From a virus, in IMG/VR virus record IMGVR_UViG_3300009011_000002, positions 62,001-126,000 of that record: a DNA stretch of 64,000 nucleotides. One strand, written 5' to 3'. The notes beneath the pieces were generated by a model, which worked only from the letters and a program-made list of their open reading frames with translations, did not search any database and had not been told where the DNA came from. The first letter of the stretch is position 1; the number at the start of each line of letters is the position of its first letter. This document shows, in pieces, positions 17,328 to 26,400 of this stretch. Position numbers and translations under genes: made by a program.

Positions 17328-17771
17328 TTAGCCGAAGAGCTTAGTAGCTTCCGCGACGCTGGTTTCACGTTGCTGGGTCAGCCAGGTAGTTTGTTCGTCG
17401 CTGTGGACGTAGCTGACTGCGGTGGTGCTTTCGCCGAAGACCCATTCGTCCCCGCCGACTTGTTGACGCAGGTGATGTTGCGAGTTGATGTTGACACCGC
17501 CGATGTGGTAAGAGCCGTCAACAGTCGACAGCTTGTCGTTGTTGCCGTGTTGTTCGCGGGCGATGAGTGCAGTTGCGGTTTCCAGCTGGCCGGAGGTCTC
17601 GTTGATGAAATCGACGTGTTGCTTCATCGATTCCTCGGTGATGCCTTCGGGAAGAGTTACAGCGTCGGCGCCGAAGGTGATGTGGTTGGTCAGGGCGTCG
17701 AACTTACCCTTTTCCTTCATCTGGTCCACAGCCTTCTGCATACGTTCGCTGAAATCTTTATTCAAGCTCAT
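17328..17771 (-). CDS. Unknown protein (147 aa) under an early-type promoter
   Basis: A soluble, mostly helical, Gln/Glu/Thr-rich protein without membrane segments. ATG at 17771 is supported by GAGG about 9 nt upstream. Transcription likely starts at the element 17881-17888, giving a leader of about 110 nt with a strong stem-loop (17817-17865). It stands alone between promoter and terminator. Its codon use is C-ending and biased, suggesting strong expression. Function unknown. Confidence 0.68.
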   Translation of the reverse strand: MSLNKDFSERMQKAVDQMKEKGKFDALTNHITFGADAVTLPEGITEESMKQHVDFINETSGQLETATALIAREQHGNNDKLSTVDGSYHIGGVNINSQHHLRQQVGGDEWVFGESTTAVSYVHSDEQTTWLTQQRETSVAEATKLFG

Positions 17772-17816
17772 TGTGAGAAACCTCTTCTCTGTAGTAGTTA
17801 TAGATAAACACCCAAT

Positions 17817-17865
17817 AGGACTACCAACGGAAAGGTGGGTTACCCGTCCGCCAGGAGGTAGTCCT
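17817..17865 (-). promoter_or_regulatory. Structured 5' leader stem-loop
   Basis: On the minus strand AGGACTACC pairs with GGTAGTCCT 31 nt later. Inside, CGGA pairs with TCCG around a GGGTAACCC hairpin. It lies between the promoter-like element and the 17771 start and has no U-tract, so it is more likely a leader structure than a terminator. Confidence 0.5.
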
Positions 17866-17880
17866 GTTCGGTTCATGCAA

Positions 17881-17888
17881 GTGATATA
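17881..17888 (-). promoter_or_regulatory. phiKZ-type early promoter element
   Basis: Minus-strand TTTCAGACCTATATCAC, one base from the TATATTAC consensus. Upstream of the 17328-17771 gene and immediately after the stop of 17914-19137. Confidence 0.65.
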
Positions 17889-17913
17889 GGTCTGAAATAT
17901 TCTTACCTAGTTA

Positions 17914-19137
17914 TCACTCAAGCCAATTGATACCGCGGTTGGTGAGGAAGGCAGCACGCACTACCTCGGCCACGGACAGATTGGCATCATCCAGCAGGAC
18001 CTGTAGATCCGGATTGGCTTCGTAGAACTTGGCGCGGTTTTCTGGCGCTGCCTCGAAGTACTTGGTCATCCGGTCAACCTTTTCTTTCTCGTCGTCAGAC
18101 ACGACGTCGGCGAGACCCATTTCTTCAATACCGGCGTAGCGGCTGAGTGGATCACGGCCTACGGGTTTATCACCCGCATGGAACTGGGTAGCCTTAGCAC
18201 CGGCGATGTACAACTTGCGGGCTTCTGCCAGCGCGGCGAAGCAGTCGACATTCGGACCAGGCTTGGTACCGGTGAGTTGTTCCAGAGCGAAACGCGCTTG
18301 GCGTTCTTCACGCGTAGGAATGCGGCTGATCACGCCGCCTTTGTGGACGTAGTGGGAGCCGTCAGGGCCGGTGACGCTGATGGATTCGAAACCTTGCTTG
18401 ACCAGCTCGTTAATGGTCAACGACGGATCAGGATCAGCTTCGTCGATGGTCACTTGGATCCAGTGCTTGTCGAAGACTTCCAGCATGTCGAGGAAGTCAG
18501 GCTTGACGTTCTGATGTGGGTACTGCGAGATGTTCAGCGCCAAGCGGTCGAAGTAGCTGGAGTTCAGGAACTTGCCGTCCAGCAGGTCTTCGAAGTACAT
18601 CACCGACGCTGGGTATTTGCCCAGTGCGTCTTCGAAGTTGTCGGCTAGATCGAAACGCTGAGCCATGTAGGCTACCAGATGACGCGCTTGTTCTTTGACG
18701 TCGTCGATGACGGCCATGTCCACCAGACTGTCGTCCAGGCCGATCAGACGCGTTGCCACGATCTTGAACAGGTCGTAGTTGGTCTGGAATTCGATCGCGC
18801 CGATACGGTTGCTGATGGCCACGTTGGTGTCGTTGTCGCTGGCAATGGTGCCCTTCGACCACGCCGTCGCGCGCACACCGGTGGAACGCATGTACTGGGC
18901 GATCAGTTTGGAGATGTAGACACGGACCACGTCAGTTTTACGGCTGCTGACGAAGACGCCCTTGATCAGGTGGGTGTCCGGGTCATTGACGTCGAACATG
19001 TTGGCCCATTCCTTTTCCGCGGTCGCGTACAGCGCTTGAATCACTGTGGCGGCACCGATAGCATCGCGCAGGCTGGTCAGGAAAGTCAGGTGATCCAACC
19101 ACAGGTTCTGCTGTTGCACGAGAGCTTGATCTTGCAT
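17914..19137 (-). CDS. Unknown 407-residue protein
   Basis: A large, mostly helical acidic protein without recognised motif. Start: AGGAG about 7 nt before ATG. A degenerate promoter-like element (19173-19180) lies 36 nt upstream of the start. It is placed next to the prohead protease block but separated from it by a terminator, so it is probably its own unit. It could be a virion or an early protein; I cannot decide. Confidence 0.6.
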   Translation of the reverse strand: MQDQALVQQQNLWLDHLTFLTSLRDAIGAATVIQALYATAEKEWANMFDVNDPDTHLIKGVFVSSRKTDVVRVYISKLIAQYMRSTGVRATAWSKGTIASDNDTNVAISNRIGAIEFQTNYDLFKIVATRLIGLDDSLVDMAVIDDVKEQARHLVAYMAQRFDLADNFEDALGKYPASVMYFEDLLDGKFLNSSYFDRLALNISQYPHQNVKPDFLDMLEVFDKHWIQVTIDEADPDPSLTINELVKQGFESISVTGPDGSHYVHKGGVISRIPTREERQARFALEQLTGTKPGPNVDCFAALAEARKLYIAGAKATQFHAGDKPVGRDPLSRYAGIEEMGLADVVSDDEKEKVDRMTKYFEAAPENRAKFYEANPDLQVLLDDANLSVAEVVRAAFLTNRGINWLE

Positions 19138-19172
19138 GGGGTGTTACTCCTAATAGTCAATTAACGTCCAAC

Positions 19173-19180
19173 CACATATA
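19173..19180 (-). promoter_or_regulatory. Possible degenerate early promoter
   Basis: Minus-strand AATCTATATGTGG is similar to the CCTATATTAC core but lacks the TCARA half. Located 36 nt upstream of the 19137 start and just after a terminator. Confidence 0.35.
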
Positions 19181-19211
19181 GATTAGCCGTAAGTACAAAA
19201 ACATAATAAAC

Positions 19212-19239
19212 CCAGGACCAGGGTTTCCCCCAGTCCTGG
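19212..19239 (-). terminator. Terminator hairpin
   Basis: A CCAGGAC/GTCCTGG stem with a G-rich inner part (GGGGG-AAA-CCC) is followed by GTTTATTATGTTTTTG on the minus strand. It ends the protease operon. Confidence 0.75.
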
Positions 19240-19244
19240 TGATC

Positions 19245-20105
19245 TCAACGGAACAAACCGAGGGCGCTGCTGCTACGGATAACGGCAACTTTGTCGTTGT
19301 GGTGGTGGCGACGCTTGAGGTCCTTAACCATGTCCATGACACGGTTGTGGCTTTCAGTGCCTGCAAAGCGAGCCATCACAGCATCCTTCGCCAGATCACG
19401 CTCCATGACGTAAAGGAACTCGTCAAAGGAAGCGGTCATCTCAGCATTCACATCCGACACAGCCAACTGACTGGTCAGGAGGTCTTCCAGACCTGCGGTA
19501 CGGTGTTTGCAGGCGTGCAGCATGCCTTGCTCAATCACCATGTCGTAAGTCGAGAAGTACTCCACCTCCCGCACCATGTCGCCCAGTTTCTGTGGCTTGG
19601 TAACGGTACGGATGGAGAAGGCAGTGTTCATGTCAGGGTCTTCGAGCGAATCCTGCATGACCTGCTTGTGAATACCGAACGGGCGTACTTCGATCTTGTT
19701 GAAGACCGGGTCACGTGGACCGCCGGTTACTTCCCAGTGGATCTTCCGGATGGAACCACAGACATGCGGCTCCAACACAGTACGCAAACGGTGGATCCAG
19801 GCGAACACTTCAGTGATGGCCGTCTGGACGATAACACCGTTCTTGTACTCGAAGTAGTACTGTGGAGGGTGGCCCAGTTCACACTGGACCTGACCTTCAC
19901 TGACGCGGCGGTTCAAGTCACTGTCCTCGCCCATGCACTCACGCACATAGTCGTTGAAGGTGTACTTGATCCCCATGCGGTTAGGGATGTTAAACCCACC
20001 CGCGTTCAGCAGGTAGTAATGACCACCCGGCTCCATTGGTTTGAGGATACCGCGTTTACCACTTTTCGGAAGGATGGTGTTACCGAAAGACAGAACTTGA
20101 CTCAT
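19245..20105 (-). CDS. Prohead (capsid maturation) protease
   Basis: A 286-residue protein resembling phiKZ gp175 / T4 gp21-type prohead serine proteases. The N-terminal half has NRRVSEGQVQCELGHP, matching the 'NGRvy...GElgHP' motif of the fold with catalytic His79. A TEVFAWIHRLRTVLEP segment then precedes a Cys-Gly-Ser (residues about 117-119) that may supply the Ser. The enzyme cleaves scaffold, inner body and capsid proteins before DNA packaging. Its ATG overlaps the stop of the 20102 gene (ATGA), and it is last in an operon with virion proteins, as in phiKZ gp175-gp177. Confidence 0.72.
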   Translation of the reverse strand: MSQVLSFGNTILPKSGKRGILKPMEPGGHYYLLNAGGFNIPNRMGIKYTFNDYVRECMGEDSDLNRRVSEGQVQCELGHPPQYYFEYKNGVIVQTAITEVFAWIHRLRTVLEPHVCGSIRKIHWEVTGGPRDPVFNKIEVRPFGIHKQVMQDSLEDPDMNTAFSIRTVTKPQKLGDMVREVEYFSTYDMVIEQGMLHACKHRTAGLEDLLTSQLAVSDVNAEMTASFDEFLYVMERDLAKDAVMARFAGTESHNRVMDMVKDLKRRHHHNDKVAVIRSSSALGLFR

Positions 20106-20827
20106 TCAGGCACCCCCTTAATAACTTTTTCCATGTCGGTAACTTTCGTATCCGGGTTGACGATAGCGGCAATGGTGTTGTCCTGAAGGTAGCCGCCGGT
20201 GAGTTTGGAGAACGTGCCGTCGATCAGCAGAGCGCTGTTATTCAAACCAACAATGATCGGCTCACGTCCTTCCAGCATTGCTTTGCTGTTTCGGTACGGG
20301 TTGTTCAGGTTATCAGGATCCCTGTACATCAGCGAGTTGAAGACCCGTTTCACCTGGGGGCTGCTCCCCACCTTACCACCGCACTCGTACTCCGCGTAGT
20401 CGACCATGGACGACAGGTCTTCTTTGTTGAGGTACCACGGCTTCTTGGCGTAGAAGTCAAACTCCAGGTAATACTGGTAGGGTTTGTTTGGATCTTCCAG
20501 CACATCCAAACTCTCGATCACGGTATCACCTTTGGTGAACTCCAAGATCAAGTACTGCACCCCACCAATAGCCACCTCACGCATGCCGAGAGGTTCAAGG
20601 GTGATGTCCATCAAGGCCACCAGGGGTGCGTAGCACACCCCTGGTACGACAATCCCCAACACCGCCACTGACTGAACCTTTTCACCCACCGTAGCAAACC
20701 CGTTATCCACGAAGCGCTTCGGCAGATGGATCTCAAGATCCCGTGCAGCGGTCACAGACGAATCTGCGTTGATGATGAGAGACTTGTCGATGGCATCCCC
20801 ATCACGTTTGAGATTGCCGAGTTCCAT
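20102..20827 (-). CDS. Virion-associated protein (phiKZ gp176 position)
   Basis: A 241-residue protein with mixed alpha/beta character and an apolar segment VQSVAVLGIVVPGVCYAPLV around residues 51-70. That segment is broken by Pro and Cys and is unlikely to be a membrane helix. It starts 6 nt after the 513-residue gene and is coupled to the protease gene. No family recognised; role inferred from position. Confidence 0.6.
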   Translation of the reverse strand: MELGNLKRDGDAIDKSLIINADSSVTAARDLEIHLPKRFVDNGFATVGEKVQSVAVLGIVVPGVCYAPLVALMDITLEPLGMREVAIGGVQYLILEFTKGDTVIESLDVLEDPNKPYQYYLEFDFYAKKPWYLNKEDLSSMVDYAEYECGGKVGSSPQVKRVFNSLMYRDPDNLNNPYRNSKAMLEGREPIIVGLNNSALLIDGTFSKLTGGYLQDNTIAAIVNPDTKVTDMEKVIKGVPE

Positions 20828-20833
20828 GTAGAC

Positions 20834-22375
20834 TTACCCCAAGCACTTGTCGACGATGAGATTCACCACAGCCACGGCCATACGTTCGCGCTTGTCGCCA
20901 ACGTTGTCTTCGGCCGTTTGGATGTAGGTGGACGAGATCAAGTCTGCCGCGAGGTTGCAACCGATAGCACGCAGGAACTGCGGCACCAGTTGGGTTTCCA
21001 TCAGGATGTCTACACGATCGCCATCCGGATCCTCACCTTCGGCAATAGGCCGGGTATCATCACCACCGCAACGGGAAGCCAGCAGGTGATACGCAGCACC
21101 CAGTTCCTGGTGGAACTTGCCCCGCAACCAGTTGTCGTAGACCACACCTTGACGGTTGGTGGCTTCGATCACACGGTCACGGATCGCTGGGTGTTCCTGG
21201 ATGAACTCGTGGATGGCCTTCAAGCCGTCCTTGGTGAAACCTTCATACCCGTCTTGGATCAGGGTATTGTGGACCGACTTGTAGTACTCCTGCGCCAACG
21301 CACCCATACGCTGCGGGTTGGAGATCGCCGCCATCAGGTCGACACCCTTGCCGGACAGACTACCGAAGTAGTAGCCGATGACCAGCTCCTGGAAGCCCAG
21401 ATTGTCGCGGGTGATCGATTCCAGCATGTCGTTGGTGTAGAACACCTTGACCGAACCGGTGAGGATCTTGGCCTTCTTGTAGCTGGACATGATGGCCGAG
21501 TTAGGGCCATTAAACGCCACAGCCTTTTCCTGCACCAACACCAGTTTCTGACGACGGTACGCGGTGACCACGTTCTTCAGTTGCAGCAGGTACGCGGTCA
21601 CGCCGTTCCACAGCAGGTTGACGTAAGCACGGTAAGCGCTCAATTCACCCCGTGCCAGCCATGGGACTGGGTTCTCGCTGTGGTACATCTTGGTGAGGAT
21701 GGTGTACAGCTTCAGCAGGCGACAGATACGAACTTCTTTCACCTTCTGGAAGTTGAAAGAGTTCTCGCTGTTGATAGCGAACATGTCCGCCAGCATGTGG
21801 TTGTTGCCGATGAACTCAGCGACGAAGGTAGTGTCCTCGTCGGGGTTGTTCATGATCTCCAGGATATCCGGGTGGTTGGAATCCATGAAGGTCTCGATCT
21901 GCTCGCGGCTTGGGTAGTTGAATTCCAAGCTCTTGCCAACGCTCAGGTCGATCGCGGTGTAGGTCAACACCTGGTCCCGCACAGCCGTCGGGAACAGGTC
22001 AGAATCGAAGAACGGATCATCGACGTTGGTGTACTGGATGTACAGGGCGCCGTTGGCGACGTTCTGCAGTTCTTCCGGCGAGTACAGGATCTTGGTGCCT
22101 GCAACGACCTTGGCTGCCATCGGAACACCGTAGTCCTTGATGGTATCCATGGTGGCGCGGACGATCTCGGCCAGACGGGTACTGGTCGCATCGAGGATAG
22201 CGCTGTGCTCGTTGTCGCCGGTGACGAACAGGACACCCTCTTTCCAGCTTTCGTTGGTGTACTGCAGCGAACCATACGAAAGGTTGTTCAGGCCCTGGAT
22301 GATGTCCGTCGGTTGCAGCGAACCACCGCCGGTAACGATGAGTTCAGCAATGCCCAGACTTTCTTTACGAATCAT
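20834..22375 (-). CDS. Virion structural protein (phiKZ gp177 position)
   Basis: A 513-residue soluble helical protein. The acidic loop PIAEGEDPDGDRVD (about residues 440-455) is notable. No catalytic motif. It begins 2 nt after a 56-residue gene stops and sits between endolysin/RNA polymerase genes and the protease. Codons are C-ending and biased as in other virion genes. Structural role inferred from synteny. Confidence 0.62.
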   Translation of the reverse strand: MIRKESLGIAELIVTGGGSLQPTDIIQGLNNLSYGSLQYTNESWKEGVLFVTGDNEHSAILDATSTRLAEIVRATMDTIKDYGVPMAAKVVAGTKILYSPEELQNVANGALYIQYTNVDDPFFDSDLFPTAVRDQVLTYTAIDLSVGKSLEFNYPSREQIETFMDSNHPDILEIMNNPDEDTTFVAEFIGNNHMLADMFAINSENSFNFQKVKEVRICRLLKLYTILTKMYHSENPVPWLARGELSAYRAYVNLLWNGVTAYLLQLKNVVTAYRRQKLVLVQEKAVAFNGPNSAIMSSYKKAKILTGSVKVFYTNDMLESITRDNLGFQELVIGYYFGSLSGKGVDLMAAISNPQRMGALAQEYYKSVHNTLIQDGYEGFTKDGLKAIHEFIQEHPAIRDRVIEATNRQGVVYDNWLRGKFHQELGAAYHLLASRCGGDDTRPIAEGEDPDGDRVDILMETQLVPQFLRAIGCNLAADLISSTYIQTAEDNVGDKRERMAVAVVNLIVDKCLG

Positions 22376-22377
22376 CT

Positions 22378-22548
22378 TCAGGCTTCCTTCTTGACGTGGC
22401 GGTTGATCGCCTTGCTGATCTTCTCTTCCACGATTGGATCAGGAAGAGGCTTGAGGTACACGTAACCCACTTTAACGAGGGTCCGCTTGGTGAGTTCCAC
22501 CACGTTCGCTGCCGTGATGGCATTCCGGATGAATGCTTCGTTGGTCAT
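22378..22548 (-). CDS. Small basic protein (56 aa)
   Basis: A short gene, MTNEAFIRNAITAANVVEL at the start and a Lys-rich C-terminus (NRHVKKEA). GGAG lies 6 nt before ATG. The stop is 2 nt before the 513-residue gene, and the start is 18 nt after the endolysin stop. Spacing and Shine-Dalgarno support a real gene; function unknown. Confidence 0.75.
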   Translation of the reverse strand: MTNEAFIRNAITAANVVELTKRTLVKVGYVYLKPLPDPIVEEKISKAINRHVKKEA

Positions 22549-22566
22549 TGCTGGCTCCTGGAAGAA

Positions 22567-23496
22567 TCAGTACTGCGTAGCCGCTACAAACCGATTGGTC
22601 GGCAACAGGCCTTCGTAGTAGGCGGTGTAGATGAGGGTGTTGATCTCACCCACAGTGATCTTTCCGTCCTTGTTGAAATCGAAGCCACGGTTTTGGGTAT
22701 AGCCGAGCTTTTCTTTCTCAACGTCTTGACGGAAGATAATCTCATCCGGCTTCTTGCCTACCGCAGCAGGGTAGAAGATGGTGAGGTAGAAATCTTCGAG
22801 GCGAGTGAAACGTTTACCACGCTTCATCCACATCTCGAAATACTTGAAGACCCACTCCAGCTGCTCGAGCTGGGACAGAGTGATCAGCCACTCCACAGTG
22901 ACCCGTGGGTCATTGTAGGTCTGGGCGAGGTCTTGTGCCGCGGCCTTACCGAATTGGATCAGACCGAAGTAGTACGCGCCCGCACCATTACGAATGGTGG
23001 GGGAGAAGGTACGACCCGTTTCGAAGGCAATGCAACCCATGACAGCAGAAGGTGCATCTGCCCACAGATTGTGCTTCTTGCACCAAGCCTTGATCTTGGC
23101 CAGGAATTCAGCCGGCACGTGGGCTGACCAGCCGATGTCGTAGAACTTCAGCTTGTTGTAAGCCCGGAAGCTGGAGAACACCCGGTAGAACCCTGCATAG
23201 GTATTGGTACCCATGCCAGAGATGCCGTCAATCTCGCCGCCATACAGCTTGTACGACTTGAGGTTGCTCTGAATGTTCTTGATACCTTGCAAGGCACCTG
23301 CTTCGCCCGTACCCGCAGAGATCGGCAGCGGGGTGGTGCGACCGCCGTTCACCCGTTGGTCGTAGTCCTGGAACAACGAGGTCACCCCCGCTGCGGTGTT
23401 CTTACCCCAAGCACCGTCGATGGAGCCGGCGTAAACGCCGGCCTCCTTCAACAACACCTGGATGTCTCGTACAGCGTTGAGCATCCGGTAGTTCAT
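22567..23496 (-). CDS. Modular endolysin (peptidoglycan-binding plus lysozyme-like domain)
   Basis: 309 residues. Two peptidoglycan-binding-like repeats occupy about residues 10-45 (GVYAGSIDGAWGKNT) and 72-108 (YGGEIDGISGMGTNT). A lysozyme/transglycosylase-like domain follows with CIAFETGRTFSP (Glu159 likely catalytic) and GAGAYYFGLIQF. An EF-hand-like loop DFNKDGKITVGE (273-284) near the end suggests Ca binding. The order matches phiKZ gp144 and EL gp188 endolysins, which cut murein to lyse the host. Its ATG overlaps the RNA polymerase beta stop (TAATG). No signal peptide, so export would need a holin, or it acts as a virion enzyme. Confidence 0.85.
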   Translation of the reverse strand: MNYRMLNAVRDIQVLLKEAGVYAGSIDGAWGKNTAAGVTSLFQDYDQRVNGGRTTPLPISAGTGEAGALQGIKNIQSNLKSYKLYGGEIDGISGMGTNTYAGFYRVFSSFRAYNKLKFYDIGWSAHVPAEFLAKIKAWCKKHNLWADAPSAVMGCIAFETGRTFSPTIRNGAGAYYFGLIQFGKAAAQDLAQTYNDPRVTVEWLITLSQLEQLEWVFKYFEMWMKRGKRFTRLEDFYLTIFYPAAVGKKPDEIIFRQDVEKEKLGYTQNRGFDFNKDGKITVGEINTLIYTAYYEGLLPTNRFVAATQY

Positions 23497-26400
23497 TACT
23501 TGATACCTCTGTATACCTTGACAGCCTTCAACGAGAACTGCGTCGAGAGCTCGTTGCTCGCCAGCTTGTCGCGTAGGCTCAATACCATTCGGTTGAACAT
23601 ACCCTTAAAGCTCACTTTCGCATCGACCTTACGACCGTCCAAGGTGAATATCGGCTTCTCCATGATGTAGCCAGCGGTACCTTTCATTTGGTTACCGATG
23701 ACATATTTGTCGGCAGTGGTGCTGTAGTCCATCGACTCCACGTACACGGTGACCAACACTTTCTCAGGCGACAACGTCGGTTTGTTAACGTTCAGGCTGT
23801 TTGACACAGAACCCGACTTGACGGTGCTGCCCTCGATCGAGGCGGTGCGTTTGCGATCCTTGTCAGCGTGGGCAATGAACTTACGCACACTGTCCGACAT
23901 CTGTTCAGGGGTCGCGTTGTACTTGACGTCGATGTGAATGATCTTGCCGTGATGGTTAGACCGTTGCTGCTTGATCCCCAAACGGTTGACATCTTCCATA
24001 AGGGAATTTTCTGCCGCGCCACCCACGAGGTGGTCGTCTTCGACTTCGCATAAAATCGAGTCATAGTCGACCTCATCACCGATCTTCACTTTCCAGTTAA
24101 TGATCTGTTTCGAACCCATCAAGAACTGTTTCTTCTTGATGAATGGGGTGATGGATTCCATGGCCAGTTCTTTCGTAATGGCAATGGAGTCTTCATAGGT
24201 GTCTTGGTCTTCTACCATCACTACACGGATCATGCGACCCGCTTTCCAGACCACCTGACCCGGACAGAACACATCCCGATCAAACCACTGGCGGTCCCAA
24301 CCGACCACGTCACCGGCTTTGAACTTATCACCCACCTTCAGGTCAGTGACACGGGTATGGCGGTGGTACTCACCGCTGGCCTCACCAATCTTCAACCCCA
24401 ACGGATAAACGTCAGTGGTCTTGTCGGTGTAGGTCACGGTCATCGAGTCTTCAGTAACCTCGGTCACCTTACCGTCGTCGCGTGCTACCTTACTGTAGAG
24501 TTCCGACGTGCGATGAGCAATCATCGAATCGTAACCCGTCCGGGTAATGTTCGGGGTGTAGTTCTCAGCACTCACAGCTTGCGAAGCCTGAGTACTGGTG
24601 AACATGCCTCGCTTAGGGTCGTCTTTCGACATACCGAAGGCCAGGTTACCCGTTACCGATGCCAAACCTGTCAGAGTCGGTTTCTCTTTCACGGCGATGT
24701 TGCCACGGTAGTCTTCGATGCACGGGTCAGACGTCAGGTAGGTAACGAAACCTACTTTACCGCTGTCCTTGTTCGCCTCGGAGATCTTGCCCTTGTAGCT
24801 GTCCAACTGTACTCGGGCACGTTTCACCATGGAGATCTCACCACGACCCCCAACACCACCGAAGGTCAACTCTTCCTGATCCTTCAGCTGGTGGATCGGG
24901 TTCACCTCTTCCACCAAGTTCACCGAAGTGTCCGTGATGATGTTCATGGTGACGGCTTCAGGGTTAAAGTCGATCTTCTGCTTACGACCCTTGCCCTTGT
25001 TCCGGTACATCCGGATAGCCTTGACCCACTCGCGGTACATATGGCCTGCAAAGCGCTCATACCCCACGATACGCTGTTCTTCCAGTTCCACCTCATGACG
25101 GGTCCAGTCCGTCTCCAACAGCTTCACAGCGTCAATCAGGAGGTAATGGAAGGACTCCGAATAGCCCAACTTCTTCAGTTCCCCTTTGGTGATCGGGTCA
25201 ATGAACAAATCGAACAGGTTCTTCATTTCGAGGAACTGTTTCGGGCGTACCTTGTCGTCACCCATCAGTGGAACCCAGACACCCTTTTCGTTCAGGTTAC
25301 TGCGGCTGAAGTTACTGATGTTGTTCAGACGTGGCATCCCACCGAAGATCAAGGTGGTCAGCTTCTCACGGCGGTTGAAGATCAGGTACTCGTCGTTGAA
25401 GGTAATGGCGTATTCGTCTTCACTCAGTTTCGGACGGTTACCCATCGGTACGGAGCGAGTGGTGGCCTTAATCACCTGCAACAGTTTGTCGATACCGAAG
25501 TAGTAGCACAGCACTACACCCATCGGGAACAGATACCCGCCGATGTTGATCACTGCATACTCGGTAGGCGCTTTTGCCGTACTGATGCCCAGCAGGTTCT
25601 CAACGGTGTTAAACTCCACACCATCGAGGTACAGGTTGCCGTAGCCGTCCACGGTCACTGGCTTGTCGTTCTTCACGCCAATCAGGAAGTCATCCTTCTT
25701 GGTGTGCTTGGAGAACTGCGGGTGTTCAGCCAACAGTTTGTCAATACGGAAGTCAAAGGTTACACCCTTGTCACCACCCGCATTGATCCACTGGAACTTC
25801 GAGGCCAGGATCGAATAGACCCGGGGGCTGTCGTACTTACCGCTCAATGAACTACCACGGTTGTACGTGATGTCTGAACCCGAACGGTTACCACGGCTTG
25901 CCACCTGCTTAACCAACCACGCACCCAGGTCGTCTACCTTCTTCAGGCTACGACTCACCATGAGCTTGCGGTCATAGTAGCTGGTCAATGCTACCTTGAA
26001 CTTGTTGATCTTGCGGATCGGCAATTCCATGCGTTGCAGCTGCATGTGCGACTTCACACCGTCAACGGTAAAGGTACCGTCTTTACCCACCCGTGGCATA
26101 CGGATGTGGTGGGTGGTCTGATCGCCATCTACCGGGTGGACCTGGATGGTGTAGACGTCGTAGCTGCCTTCGACACCCTCAACCACCTCATGCTTGAAGT
26201 CGTTGATGGCGACACCGGCGTTCTGCAAACCAAGCAGCATCATCACGGTGTCTTTGTGGAGGAACTTGTCCACGTAACCTTGCTTGAGCACTTTCGCCCG
26301 GCTACGCTTCATGGACTCGTCCAGCACCACCGGCAGATCAGCTTTGATCTCGGCGTCAGCTTTGAGGGCCTTGTACTCCTCTGGCTTCACCTGGATAAAC

